A stretch of 39,645 nucleotides of DNA. Source: Beroe ovata (taxonomy: Eukaryota > Ctenophora > Nuda > Beroida > Beroidae). The translations under genes were made by a program, and so were the position numbers. Below the pieces are notes generated by a model that was not told the DNA's origin, searched no databases, and saw nothing but the letters and a program-made list of their open reading frames with translations. The stretch spans positions 362,744-402,388 of the forward strand of contig CAMPET010000005.1 in NCBI GenBank assembly GCA_946803715.1, given 5' to 3'. Shown here piece after piece: positions 1 to 12,609 of the stretch (position 1 is its first letter; each line of letters starts with the position of its first letter).

Positions 1-36
1 TGAACACTGAAAGGGTGAAAGGTGTGAATTACTTAC

Positions 37-1076
37 AGAAGATATGATTTTCTGTCTCAACCTTACAGGATCAACTTTGTACTGAGTCTTGAGATCAACA
101 TTGGCACTGCAGCAAGTCACACAGTAATACGTTTCTATGTTGTATGTTTCCTCCTCAGTGAGACCAATACATTCATCATGGTACCTGATGGATGTTTACA
201 TATGACATGACCGAAACCAAGCACAACAACGACAACATAACTCCACCACAAACGGAGCTAGGGGATGATTGGATTTTGTAAACATGGTTCAAAACTATAG
301 GCCATACTTACCATTCGCCACATTGCTCACACTCCACCATCACGCCAGATTCTCCCCAGCGACAATGGCAATATTTGGGGCCCTGGATGTATGTAAATCA
401 ATAACCTTACGATAATTACTCAGTAAAAAAAGGTTGATGGATTAGGAAAATTTCTTTAATCAAAATGGCACCTACATCTGGATCTGGATTGTCAGGATCA
501 TATGGTTTTTCCTCTGGTTCTGATAAGCTAGGATCATTCCCTGTGACCTCTTCTAGAGAAGTGTTATGCTCCTCAGTCAAATCTTCAATGTCCTTCTGAG
601 GCTTTGGTTTATTCTCTTTCGGAGTATCAATTACCTTCACTGCTGGTTGCACTTCAGGAACTGTAATCTTGTCTAGAAAAAGGTTTTATGGTTATCAAGT
701 TATGACTGGTGAATGTAAACATTGAAACATGCAAAAAGTTTGCAAACTGTGATTATATTGCTTGTCATGGAGAACTCTCGATTTTGATGACTCACTTTCA
801 ATTATCAGGGGTTCTGTATAGAATGAATTCAGGTTACTGGTGTCAACAGCCTCATCCTCATCATTGGACAAGTCAAAAAGATCTTTGATTGGTGGTTCTT
901 CATCTCCATCTTTTGGGCTTTCAACTGCTGGGCTTTCATCTGTATCCTGGTTGAATAGAGTCAACTGATAACTCAAATTAACTATCAACTACGAAATTTG
1001 ACTCTGATTACACTTATGAAGAATATATACAAACCTCAAAAGGGACCTCAGCAAGCATATCCATAATAGAAGCCAT
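37..1076 (-). CDS. PHD-finger protein, 5' part (3' end outside window)
   Basis: Five exons in order: 1076-1035, 946-796, 672-476, 382-312 and 184-37. All have GT-AG borders and consistent phases, giving 203 codons; the last exon ends at a GTAAGT donor, so the gene continues past the left edge. The start is the ATG at 1076. Residues 1-130 are acidic and low in complexity, with many Glu, Asp and Pro. Residues about 134-179 form a C4HC3 PHD finger: C135, C137, C148, C151, H156, C159, C175 and C178. The finger is split by an intron inside W154. Tyr134 and Trp154 sit where H3K4me3-reading PHD fingers carry cage aromatics, so a chromatin reader is likely by inference. The finger resembles PHF2/PHF8 fingers, but it follows a long acidic region rather than starting the protein, so I do not name the gene. 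Confidence 0.8.
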
Positions 1077-1715
1077 GATCAAGCTCAACTAAAAGGGTAT
1101 AAATCATTTTTAATGCCCAGATTCAACACAGGATAATATCTTGAGTCTGAAGATGGAACCATCACAAATGTTATTCAGCACTATCTCAATCAATAACAAA
1201 AAACCTTTTGCTAAGGTCCTCAATTTCATAAGAAGATGGTTCAAAATTCCCTCTTAGTAATATTAATTGGAATGGTTGGCCATCCTTGATTCTGCCTTCA
1301 ATTTTACTGGTCACCAGATGATAAACATAACAACATCTTCTCTCGGGAAGGAAGCATCTCATAAATCTACATATCCCATTAGGAATTAGGAAAAGGACTG
1401 CATAATGAATATCCCATTATCCTTCTTTGAGCTTCAACCCTAAATGCAAGAATCGAATCGAATCTTTAAAACAAAAGATCACCTCAAATTCAATGCAAAT
1501 CTCGAAAAGTTAAGTAACCTTTTTTCAATGTACACAACTTAAGAACTTCCTAATCAAAATCAGCCCTGAGAATTGCAACATACAAAAACAAAGGAGGATT
1601 TAATTAACTTAAAAACTAGATGCAGAGTATAGTGATATACAGCTAAATAGATAAATAAATAAAAGCTGTATATTTATTATTATTCAAGTTCCTATCTTTG
1701 ATTTTTGTCCATTAT

Positions 1716-1804
1716 TTGTAGGATTTTACCCTACCGTCGGTGCGCGCGATTTTCAATCCGCCCCGATAAAATCCCGCCAGCAAGGGTAGGGTGAAATCCT
1801 ACAA
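1716..1804. mobile_element. 89-bp MITE-like element with 20-bp TIRs and 9-bp target duplication
   Basis: The left arm TTGTAGGATTTTACCCTACC (1716-1735) is the reverse complement of 1785-1804 at 19 of 20 positions. GTCCATTAT flanks it directly on both sides (1707-1715 and 1805-1813), a perfect 9-bp target-site duplication. The interior contains a GCGCGCG tract. A 9-bp duplication is typical of Mutator-like transposons, so this looks like a non-autonomous relative. It has no coding capacity. Confidence 0.8.
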
Positions 1805-1958
1805 GTCCATTATGTGATTCAGTATACTTTAAAACTACGTGATAAATTATGCTTTGGTTGAATTAGAATCAATTAATTCATAAAAAACAATCTCATAAAA
1901 ATCACGATTGCACAAAGTTATCAACTTATCGCGCGCGGGAAAATTTAAAAAATTTGTT

Positions 1959-2022
1959 GCCGGGTGTTATGTTAGTCTTTTGTTCCTCGCGCGCGAGAAA
2001 CTGAGTACGAATAACATCCGGT
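1959..2022. repeat. Short CG-cored inverted repeat
   Basis: GCCGGGTGTTAT at 1959-1970 pairs with 2011-2022 at 10 of 12 positions. The centre holds CTCGCGCGCGAGAAACTGAG, a core also seen in the 33350-33454 element. It is probably a decayed member of the same CG-rich hairpin family; no target duplication was found. Confidence 0.4.
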
Positions 2023-2710
2023 TAAAAATTTGACGTTTTTTATTATGAATTTAAGCCATAATCTTCTGTTGGACATGCTATTTCATTATACTGTTTGTGC
2101 GCGATGCCACGCTATTATCGTCCTCCGCGCCAAGCCGCGCGCGCGAATCAAGCATCAAATAAAACTTGAGTCATTAGTCACTATGCACTACGTCTTTTTA
2201 ACTGAACGGGAAAAATATAAAATATTGCGAAATTGAGAGTTCCCGGACCCTTTCGGCCTTTTGTACGCGCCGCGCAATATTGAATTGCCAGAATGGAGAA
2301 CCTTTCCAGGCCAAAAATTTGAAGACCAAAGCGCAAATTGATTTTCAAAATCTCTAAGAGATATACTTGAATTACAATATTTTAGCGGTATAACTTTTAA
2401 TTTGGGCCTGGGAGTGTAAGGTTCATATATTTATCTTATTTATGTACTCAGGCTATACTATGTACCTTCTGCTTATAGATTATATGGAAATCTGTCTTCA
2501 TATGGGCAGATTGTGGAAAGGTGTTTATTAATGGACAATGACCATTCCCAATGCTACTTGACATGGCATCTTTGAATCATCTCAAAAATTATTTTCTTTA
2601 TGATGCTAGATATCATCCCTACTGATGGCCATTATCACCAAGTTGCAAGTTTGATCTAAATTCATATCAATGCATCTTTATTAGGTATTTATCCAGGCAT
2701 GATGTGAAAT

Positions 2711-5700
2711 ATGGAGCTTCCTTACTTAAAACCAACACATTTATTCTTCTCAACCTTTGATGACACAGTGGTTAAGGAAATAAGTGTAAAATGTATTACC
2801 AATCCTACATCATTGGACAGAGTTGGAACTCCTTTGACTGGTAATTTTGTTCTTCTATGCTTGTTCTAAATATTTGCATTAGCTGTATGATAAAACCTAT
2901 CATCATCAGGAGGTCTTTATGATCCAGCGCTTGGACCACATGAGAATAATGAAGTTTGCCTTACATGTAAACAGTTCAGTGTGAATTGTCCTGGTCACTT
3001 TGGTCATATTCAACTCCCACTCCCAGTTTTCAATCCAGTTTATTTTAGGTAAATTGAATATTATTTAATTTGATTGAATTGCACTCATTGCACTCATTGA
3101 ATATAATCTATCATACTTTGATACTGATTAATAAAGCTGAACTAATTTCAGTTATCTAGTGTCTGTTCTGAGATCATGTTGCTTTGCCTGCAATAGACTA
3201 CTCTGCAGAGACTATGAATCCCATGTTTTAGCTCTGCAACTTAAGGCAATAAGGATGGGTTTTGTTGCATGTGCTCAGGTATTTCAAGCTGACATCGTAG
3301 TGGTATTGCTATCTGATATGTGTTATTGGGATATAATGCTATAATGGCTCATTTCAGAACATTATGGAGCTTGCAGTTTCCATAATTAATAGGAGTAAAG
3401 AAATGAAAGAAAATGAGGGTTTGTTTGATATCTCGAACTTTACTTGATGGTTTTGCTTTCAATTTAGATAAAAATGTGAAAAGTTACAGATAGAATACCT
3501 AAAACTAGTCAAAATGTCACATATTCAATGAAGAGTTGTTTAATATGGTTCTGCAGATGCTAGCAACAAGAAGACAAAAGATGATCCTGTTGAAATTAGT
3601 GATTCTGTCATTGAGAATATCAAAAGCAGCACACAGAGTATGTTTGATGCTACAGTGTCTGTCACTAGCCCCGAACTACAAAGCAACTCCAGTTCCAACG
3701 AGTATTTGATGGTAATATTCATTGAGATTCAAGGGGAGATTGACTCATCATGAATTGAGTGATGGTTCTAGTAATTTACAGTAACCTTTTCTCTCTTATC
3801 AGGATCTCTTGACTGCTCAACTGAAGTTAATGTGCAGTAGAAAAGTTTGTCCTCATTGCTCTGCTCCTGTAAGAGATGTTATCAGTGAAGGTATGTTGAC
3901 TGACCTCCATTCGTGACTGACCAATATTTGTGACATCACAATACAGTTTACACTGATAGATTAATCATTTCAGGTAATATCAAGATTTACCTCAAACCCC
4001 TTGCAAGTAAGAAAGCAAGCGCATGGGAGTCAGCTCTGAAGAAGCAGCCAATTCCAGAAGTTAGTATAGAATAAGGTTTCTTCACTTCTTCATATAGTAG
4101 ATTTATCAGGTGAATCAAAATTGAAAATCAATGTGACTTTCACTTTCAGGATACAAAAGCCCAACCACCCTGGCATAGGGTATCTAAGATCGTGTTACTC
4201 ACGCCCAACTCAGCACTGGCTTTCCTCAATGGAGTCAGGAGCACAGACGCAGCCATTTACAACACCATATTCAACAATACTCCTCCATCAACAATGTTCT
4301 ACAGCATAATTTGTGTTCCACCCGTCAAGTTCAGGCCGATTTCAGTTGTAAACGGTCTCAAGTATGATAATCCTGTCAGTGCTAAGCTTGGTGATATCCT
4401 ATCCGCTGCAATTCACCTCAGTTCCCTTCTGCAAGAGCAGAAATCCCAAGAAGAAAATGTATCAAAGTCACAAGATCAGGGAGACAAGTACCAAACAATT
4501 CAAACCGCATGGATGAAATGCCAGAACGAAGTAAACCAGTTTATAGTGATGTTGAGAGGTGTCCTGGAGAAGAAACAGGGGTTGTTCAGGATGCATATGA
4601 TGGGAAAACGTGTAAACTATGCTGCACGCAGTGTCATATCTCCTGATCCATATCTAAACTGTGACGAAGTTGGTATTCCACTGGTTTTCGCTACCAGACT
4701 GACCTATCCACAACCTGTTACACCCTGGAATGTTATAGAACTGAGAAAAGCTGTGATCAATGGTCCTCTTGTTTATCCTGGTGCCACACATGTAGAAATG
4801 GAAGATGGAAAGAGAATTAAGCTGCCAGCAGATAGCAAAAGTAAGAGGCAAGCCATTGCAAAAACTCTGTTGGTAGAAGATAAGAATCGGCCTGGATACA
4901 ACAAGAAAGTGTGTCGACATGTACAAAGTGGTGATGCATTATTGTTGAACAGACAGCCTACCCTCCACAAGCCATCGATCATGGCTCATAAAGCTAGGAT
5001 TCTTAGTAATGAGCGGACACTAAGACTACACTATTCGGTTTGTAAGGCGTACAATGCAGATTTTGACGGTGATGAAATGAACGCTCACTTGCCCCAAGAT
5101 GAAATATCTCGCGCTGAAGCCTATGGTTTGATGAGTGTTAATGACAACTACCTTGTACCAAAGGATGGTAAGCCATTGGGTGGTCTGATTCAGGATCATA
5201 TAGTCGCTGGCACCCTCTTAACACAGAGAGGACGATTCTTCACTAGAGATGAATATGTTCATTTTGTATATCTGGGTCTTGTTGATGCTCCAAGGAGGAT
5301 TAAGTTGATGGCCCCTACAATTCTTAAGCCTCAGAAACTCTGGAGTGGAAAGCAAATCATCACAACCATTCTACGAGCTCTGGTTCCCCCGAACAAACAG
5401 CTGCTCACGTTAAATGGGAAGAGTTCTACCCCAGAGAAATGCTGGATTAATGCAGCCAGCACGAGTTTTAATATCAACACCGATGATTTGAAGGATAGTG
5501 AGGTTATCTTCTTTGAGGGCGAGCTTCTTTGTGGAGTTATTGATAAAGGCCAGTGTGGTAAAGACTTTGGTCTGGTACATTGCGTGTATGAGATCTATGG
5601 CGGTGAAATAGCAACTCAACTCTTGTCAGCTTTCGGTCGTCTCTTCACATCTTTTCTCTCTTGGAGAGGCTTCTCTCTCGGGATAGAGGACATCTTGGTG

Positions 5701-8688
5701 CAAGCACATGGAGAGGAAGAGAGGAAATCAATTCTTGCTTTTCGGGAGTCCAAGGGTGAAGAAATCGCCTGCAAGGTACTTGGCGTTGAACAGCCCTGCA
5801 ATTTGCAAGAAGCGTACCAGCAAGCGCATCTGAAGCCAGTGCTCTACAAGGATTTACCCGCACTTGACAGAGGGGCAAGACAGGAGACGGGTATCATTGA
5901 AACAGAGATCAGCTCAGCTTGTATGGGGATAAACCTGATGAAGAAATTCCCACACAACAACTTGCAACTCATGGTAAGGAGTGGGGCGAAGGGGAGTGAG
6001 GTGAACTGCACTCAGATCTCCTGTATGGTGGGACAGGTTGAGTTGGAGGGAGCAAGACCCCCGCTGATGCTGAGTGGACGATCTCTCCCCTCATACCTCC
6101 CATACGACAGCTCTCTGTCAGCTGGTGGACTCATTACATCCCGCTTTCTCACCGGGATCAAGCCACAGGAGATGTATTTCAACAGTATGGCTGGCAGAGA
6201 TGGTCTTGTTGATACTGCTGTCAAGACAAGTCGATCAGGTTATCTGCAGAGATGTCTGATAAAGCATCTCGAGGGGATATGTATCTCTTATGATCAAACT
6301 GTTCGTGATAGTGATGGCAGTATTGTGCAGTTTCTGTACGGTTGTGATGGGATTGAGATAACGAAATCCAACTTCCTTTCTCCCAGTGGTTTGAAACACT
6401 TGAAAACGAACTCTCACATTATTACGAACAGTGGGAGAAATACAGCGAAGCTGAATTGCACTGATGCTTTGTCGCTGATATCAGAAATAGCCGACATGAC
6501 TCACACTCGAAGGAAATATGTCAACCCATTCAATGTGTATGATAAGAAGATGAGAAACAAGGAAAAGTTTAAGAATCTGTCGAATAAAGTTAAACTGAAT
6601 TCATTCCGATCGGAACAAACACTAGCCATAACAAAGTCTTGGTACGATTTGAAATCTAACAAGAAAGAAATCTGGGAACGGAAAGCAGGGAAAGTTAAAC
6701 CACCTCCAGTCCTCTCTACTTTTCCACCTCACAAGTATTTGGGAAGTATCTCAGAACGTTTGCAGAGTGATGTAACCTTGGCCCTAAGGAAGGAATCTAA
6801 CAAGGATAAGATTGAGAAGCAAATCTATCTGCATTCTGTGAAAGCACTCAGTCAGCCTGGTGATGGAGTGGGAGTCCTGGCCGGTCAGAGTATCGGAGAG
6901 CCGTCTACCCAAATGACCCTTAACACGTTCCATTTCGCTGGAAGAGCAGAGATGAACATGACCATGGGTATTCCTCGGCTAAGGGAGATACTGATGACGT
7001 CAGGAGCAAATATGAAAACTCCCATGATGAAAATACCTCTGAAGGTGGACACAGCTAAATCAACTGCCGTTAACTTGGCAAGAATGATGACTGAAGTGTA
7101 CTTGTCACAGGTTCTAGAGCATGTTGACATTTGTGAGACTCTGGTCAGTGAACGCGGAGGCATTGTACAGAGATACAAGCTTAAAATCAACATCCTCCCT
7201 GAAAAATACTACAGAGAGAAGTGCTACTGCAAGCCTCATGACATAATCAAGTACATAGAGGATATTTTCATTGGACGTCTCCAGAGTGAATTTGCTAAAC
7301 TTCGTCGTAACCAGGCAACCACTGCATCCCTTGCCAACGACACCGCCACATCAGAGGCATCAGAATCAGTCACCCTTAGAGACGAAAACGCGGAGGATGA
7401 TGAGGTTGAAGTTGGTGGAAGGAGGGCTGAACAGTCGAGCAATATCAACAGTTATGAAGATGATGCTGAAGAAGAAAACAATCTTGAGGAAGCTGTGATC
7501 GTGGATAATACAGTGAGTTCCTGCCTGTAACTCTGAATTTAATTCCTCTCAACTAAGAAGTCGCCTGAATGCCCAAATATTGATGCAAGCTCTTTTTCTA
7601 CTCACGTTACCTATCGTTAGTTACATAGGTATATCATCCCAGGAAGAAACGACGGAAGAAGTCCAACCCGATCTACGAGAACAGAATGTGATGAAACGGA
7701 AGGCCATATCTCACTACAAGTACGATAAAGAGTCCCTCCTGTGGTGTGAAGTCTCCATGGACTTCCCCCTCAGTGGGGCTAATATCTTGATGAGTAATGT
7801 AGTGGAAGACCTGGCTAAGAAATGTCTTCTTTGGAAAGTTCCTGGTAAGTTGATGGACATTTCATGAGCACTGAGCACTGAATCAAACCGAACTACTAAA
7901 TTGTTTGCAGGGTTCGTTTCACATTGAAGGGGCTCAACCTCAGCCTGACCCATACTCCTCTCATGCAGGTATTAAACGAGCATTCGTTAACACGGACAAG
8001 GATGATAGGAACAGATTTGTTATTGTGACGGAGGGAATCAACATGCTAGAAGTGTGGAAACATCACGAGATTGTAGACACACACGATATATACACTAACG
8101 ATATCAACAAGTTAGCTGCCCCTCAAATATCAAACTTACTCGAGATCTTCTATGCATACCTTATCTTTAATGATTTAGGTATTCTTTCTTTTTGTTGTCA
8201 GATCATAAACCATTTCTCAGGTTTTGTGAGTATTACGGTATTGAAGCAGGTATGGCAGCATTGATCACAGAAATTAAGGAAGTGTTCGGAGCATATGGAA
8301 TCAAAGTGGACTCAAGACATCTGACTTTGGTGGCTGACTACGTTACCCAGCATGGTGTCTACAGACCTTTCAACCGGTATCAGATCTATATGTTTACATT
8401 TCTGATTGTGTTAATATTCAGTGATTATTCTATTATTGTGTTGATATTATGTACGCGATGTCTCCAATCGAGTTCTGCCAACTTCCCTTCTCTCCCAGTA
8501 TTGGAATCAGAGACAGCTCGTCGCCCTTCCAGAAGATTTCCTTCGAGACTTGTACGGAATTCCTGCGCCGTGCTGCGTTTTATAACGAGCGTGACGACAT
8601 ACGGAGTCCGTCCTCTACTATCGTTATGGGGAAACTCGGAACATTCGGTTCTGGTGCATGTGAGATTAGGCAACCCATCATGATATAG
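2711..8688 (+). CDS. POLR1A: DNA-directed RNA polymerase I largest subunit (RPA1/A190)
   Basis: Catalytic subunit of Pol I, which transcribes pre-rRNA in the nucleolus. Twelve exons: 2711-2840, 2910-3048, 3152-3278, 3358-3418, 3557-3711, 3803-3890, 3974-4059, 4150-7512, 7643-7844, 7969-8110, 8221-8376 and 8499-8688. Together they encode 1612 aa (human about 1720). The start is fixed by an in-frame TGA six bases before ATG 2711. Exon 2 carries the clamp zinc site ([18 protein letters not shown]). Exon 8 carries the catalytic DFDGD (D566, D568, D570) and the bridge-helix and trigger-loop regions (around GAKGSEVN and [12 protein letters not shown]). An acidic stretch spanning the exon 8/9 junction matches the Pol I-specific acidic insert. 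Exon 10 most likely ends at 8110 on a GTTAGC donor, because joining to 8221 reproduces the family length at [13 protein letters not shown]; the more distal donor at 8178 would add a family-atypical insert. Confidence 0.97.
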
Positions 8689-9016
8689 TCATCGTATCAG
8701 AGTTTATAATGCATTGTGAATGAGCAGTTGCGACTTGATTTTTATTGGTGGACGGTAGTGACTGGAGAGGTGTTCTCATGGATAGCTTCAATCTTGAGTT
8801 GAGGTTTTCAACTTATTTTAGCCTTAAATATTGGGGGTAGATACTGAACCTTTTAATTTATTACCGATTTACTCATTCCTTAATCCTTACCAGTTTAATT
8901 GTGGCCCCAGAAACTAACTTTTTGCTGATAACTGATGACCCGACCCTTTACCTATATCGCTTTGATAATGCTGAACCTCGACTTTAAACTTTAAAGTCCA
9001 TATCTTTGTGATAGCA
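8689..9016. other. POLR1A-CIAO1 spacer
   Basis: A 328-bp head-to-tail spacer that must contain the POLR1A 3' UTR and the CIAO1 promoter. No other gene or repeat is evident. Confidence 0.5.
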
Positions 9017-9865
9017 ATGGTAAAACTGGTCAAAGCAGCAACATTAACGGGACATAAAGGTCAGGTTTGGTCAGTTGCTTGGTCCCCCACTTCCAAAACG
9101 CTAGCATCAGCAGGTTAGCCATAGCCTCTCTCTTTCTTTCAATCAATCATTCGTAGGGAGCGGAGCTTGTGATTATAGAAGTTACTACCTTGGTAACAAC
9201 TGTTTATTATGATCGCCATGACAACGCTGCCCAGGGCAGGACAAGACTATCAAGTTGTGGAGGGAGGAAGGGAGTCAGTGGGTGTGTGTTACCACTATCG
9301 AGGGTGGTAACACTCGTACCATCAGACAAATAGCATGGTCTCCGTGTGGGAGCAAAATAGCCACCGCCAGCTTTGACGGGTTGGTAGTTGAGTAGGACAT
9401 CCTGTTCCATTGATCATGTTAATCTCTAATCATAAACAACCCAGAGTTACCAAGTAGGAAGGGTGAAAAATTGCAAGCTACTCTAAACTACCTATGAACA
9501 TGACGGTGGCTACTGGCCATAGCAATTACTGCAAACAAAGAAAGTCACCTGATCAGATACCACTCCTCACTATCCCCACTCCTCACCACTCCCCCACTGT
9601 CCCCACCCCTCGGCCCTCCCCCACAGTCCCCACCCCCTCACTCACCACTCCCCCGCGAATATCAGGAGTACGTGTGTCTGGACATACGATTCCTCGTCCT
9701 CTTCTTCGTGGGAGCTTGGTACAACACTGGAGGGACACGAGAACGAGGTTAAGAGTGTCTCCTGGAGTCTTGACGGCGACTACCTCGCCTCGTGTAGCAG
9801 AGATAAGAGTGTCTGGGTGTGGGAGGTCATGGACGATGATGATTACGAGTGTGCCAGTGTCATCC

Positions 9866-9899
<34 letters not shown>

Positions 9900-12262
9900 N
9901 GTGTGTCTGTGTCTGTATGCCTGTAACCTGTGTGTGTCTGTGTGTGTCTGTGTGTCTGTGTGTGTCTGTGTGTGTGTGTTTGTGTCCGTATATTCCTGTA
10001 AAATGTTCCAAATTCCAATTTCTCCCTTCGACACGACGACTTTATTATTAGGAACTTCTTTCCCAAAAAGACTATGACCTGCAGCATTCTATCCTCTCTC
10101 TGTAGCTATTTAAACCATGTGACAGCATAACTGCAGGTCCACACACAAGATGTGAAACGTGTGGTATGGCATCCGACCGAACCTCTTCTCTTCTCCACCA
10201 GCTACGATGATACGATCAAAGTGTACAAAGAATTTGGCGATGATTGGGAGTGCTGTGATTCTCTTACTGGTAAATCGGTGATGCATTATCCATTATCGAT
10301 AGCTGGCTATTTGCCTATGTAAATTAGGGACTAGGACAGATGCTATGATCAGTGATGTTCCTCCTTCAAAGTCGAGGAAGCTAAGTGTGGTGGGCTTCAG
10401 TGTGATGAGATATCCGGGGGTCAGTTCAAGTTATCATGCTGTCAAGCTTTTCAAACATTTGTTCCAGGTCACTCCTCGACGGTTTGGGGACTATCGTTCA
10501 ATGAGAAAGGAGACCAGTTTGTGAGTTGTAGTGACGATAAGTCACTGAAAGTCTGGGTCAGGGACGACCCCAAGGTAGGTTGACTCGGATAATTCCGAAT
10601 GACGAACAGCTGTATTTATTTTTGTAACATTCTTATGACGATTGTCGAATAAGTGTTCATTTCTTTATTGGCATTGTAATATTGACATATCCTCAGAGCA
10701 GTAAGTTTGTGTGTAAGAGTAGCGTGTGTGGGTACCACACTCGGTGTATCTATGACGTGGCGTGGAGTTGTCATGGCTACGTGGCATCCGCGTGCGGGGA
10801 CAACTGTATCAGAGTGTTTCAACACCATGGTACATCACTCATTCTGAGCCACACTGAACAGAATGCCCACTCAGGTAGTGCCTACTGGTAAATTATTTGT
10901 AATGGATGCTTTGGTGTTAGACCGAATAACTAGTATCATCTAGTCGTATTCTAGTATTTTAGTTGCGAGTCTAGTCAATTTTGTGCTCATACATATATAC
11001 TGGTTAAAAATCCGGTATATTTTGCTCCGTAATGACTTATGGCCCGTAATGGGTAGACACACTGAAACAACAGATAGCTCCACAACGAAAATGAGATCAT
11101 TTAAAATCTAAGAGATGGATTCAGTATAGTCGGTGATGGTATCGGTGAACTGTTTGTAATCTTCACACTCCGCGCACGAGCAGTGATTAACGGTGTTGCC
11201 ACACCAACCGCTCGGTGCGCAGCATGGGTACACGCCATTAGGCTGGCAGATTGCTGGCTGATTATTGGCGTCTGGGTAATTTGGGCCGCACCTCAAGTCG
11301 AATCGCCAGAATCTCTTTCCTGAAATCGATGCAATTTAGTGATAAAACTGCAAAGACAACTTTGCTTTTTGTGCGATATTGAAGTTATCTTCAATCATGA
11401 TGATATTGTGAAAGCTATTGAGAACCCAAACCGTGTGTTGTTGAGACACTGCACATTATGACTAGGAGCGCGAGCACAAATCGGACCATGTTGACCTGGT
11501 GGGTAAATAGGTAAATTGAGGAATTGTACTGAAATCTGAATTATTGATTATGTAAAGTGTGTACTGTATAGATCGGAAACTCGGTATGTATGCAGACAAG
11601 AAACTGTATACAAAATAGAAACTGTGCTATGTAAACTCAGTAGGTATTGGTAGGTCAAATGTTTCTCGCATCAAATAGAAAAGACAATGTTTAGGACAGA
11701 TTTATCACGGAGTTTTATAACAAAAATTTCCCCCCACCCCTCTTTTTCTTCAACTTAATGAAAGTAGTCTTCATCAAGAAACAGGGCGCCTTCTTCTTCA
11801 TCCAAACAAAAGCAGTGGAAGTAATGTTATTCAACTTTGTTGAATTACCTTGAGCTTATCAATGATCGTGGATCTAATATAGATCAGTATCACAATTAGC
11901 CCTGTTTAAATTTGAATAAATTTTGGCGCCTGCAGGACTCAAAAAATAATTGTCAGCGCTTCGAAACACTGAGCCTGCCGATAAAAAGATTCAAAGTGGA
12001 AATATTCCATGGAGATGAAACAAAGTTTATGGATAAGGAATTAACATGTTTTACCTATTTAAATAATATGATCAATGTTCATACGCAAGCTTAGCTAAGG
12101 GTGAAGTTTCCGATAAATCCACGCGGGATCATCATTGCCATGTTGTCAGTGTGTTAACAGGATTTGTTGTCAGGTGACGTGAACTCCGTATCCTGGAAGG
12201 ATAACATTCTCGCTAGCTGTGGCGATGATGAAACTGTCAGTATCTGGATTTTGGAGACTTGA
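9017..12262 (+). CDS. CIAO1: CIAO1, cytosolic iron-sulfur assembly WD40 protein
   Basis: Component of the cytosolic Fe-S targeting complex (with MMS19 and CIAO2 in other eukaryotes) that hands clusters to nuclear and cytosolic proteins. Seven exons: 9017-9113, 9235-9379, 9666-9867, 10137-10269, 10468-10574, 10697-10874 and 12174-12262. They give 316 aa (human 339). WD40 blades follow the human order, with recognisable strings such as [59 protein letters not shown] and [10 protein letters not shown]. Exon 3 ends directly at a GT microsatellite, and the exon 3 acceptor is preceded by about 100 bases of C-rich pyrimidine tract. Intron 6 (10875-12173) contains an antisense gene. Seven blades are inferred from the family. 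Confidence 0.96.
9868..9990. repeat. GT microsatellite starting at the CIAO1 exon 3 donor
   Basis: Uninterrupted GT repeats run from the first intron base (9868) to an N at 9900, then continue as imperfect GTGTCT/GTGTGT units. The N probably marks an unresolved repeat length. The 5' splice site is itself the first GT of the array. Confidence 0.9.
11108..11489 (-). CDS. Secreted hevein-like (type 1) chitin-binding peptide, nested in CIAO1 intron 6
   Basis: Two exons, 11489-11426 and 11319-11108, encode 91 aa. Residues 1-20 are a clear signal peptide ([12 protein letters not shown] core). It is followed by GKR (22-24), a possible dibasic processing site. Residues 32-76 form a hevein-type Cys-rich domain: C32, C46, C54-C55, C61, C68, C70 and C73, with the signature [12 protein letters not shown]. 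Type 1 chitin-binding domains bind N-acetylglucosamine polymers, so a role in chitin structures or antimicrobial defence is plausible by family; nothing here decides between them. The exon 1 donor could be at 11426 or six bases earlier without changing the phase. The gene lies wholly inside a CIAO1 intron on the opposite strand. Confidence 0.82.
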
Positions 12263-12609
12263 GGGAGTCAAAGTTGAATTCGATTCCTGGAAACGATGCC
12301 GGAGCTGAAGGAAGAATAGAACGATTTTGTGGAGATAAAAAAGGCTCATTGAGATTTCGTTAGATACAGATCCCATGACAATTGGCAATTATTGAGGGCA
12401 GAAAAGTGTTTCTACGGTTGAAAACCATTGCTTGTGTCAGATAGATAAGTTACTGTATCATGACGTAATATTTTAATGGATTTTCTGAAGTGAATTTCTT
12501 ATCAATCATCACAGAAACCATGGACTTCATTTTATAATATACAGTATTTCGACCCATGGCCCATGCTTGTTGCTCACACCCTTTTTCCCTCTTTAGCACT
12601 GATGGATTG
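12263..12609. other. CIAO1-zinc finger spacer
   Basis: CIAO1 3' region and the leader of the zinc-finger gene. A strong pyrimidine tract plus AG (ending at 12595) looks like a 3' splice site for an upstream leader exon I cannot place. No other gene is seen. Confidence 0.4.

Larger units (their letters stand above)
1077..2710. other. Intergenic spacer between divergent PHD and POLR1A genes
   Basis: No convincing gene. This 1.6 kb separates two divergently transcribed genes and must hold both promoters. It contains the inverted-repeat element at 1716-1804, a second weak inverted repeat at 1959-2022, and CG-rich tracts around 1925-1945, 1985-2000, 2095-2150 and 2265-2278. The only sizeable open frame (2030-2236, plus) has no recognisable domain and runs through the CG-rich repeat, so it is not called. 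Confidence 0.6.

Noticed and set aside
2030-2236. 68-codon plus-strand open frame
   Set aside because: Runs through CG-rich repeat, no domain, no splice context.
3712-7968. Intronic snoRNAs in POLR1A
   Set aside because: No convincing C/D or H/ACA box pairs found by eye in the small introns.
8111-8220. Longer POLR1A exon 10 using donor 8178 and a second small intron
   Set aside because: It stays open but inserts roughly 25-30 residues absent from the family; splicing 8110 to 8221 gives the exact expected length.
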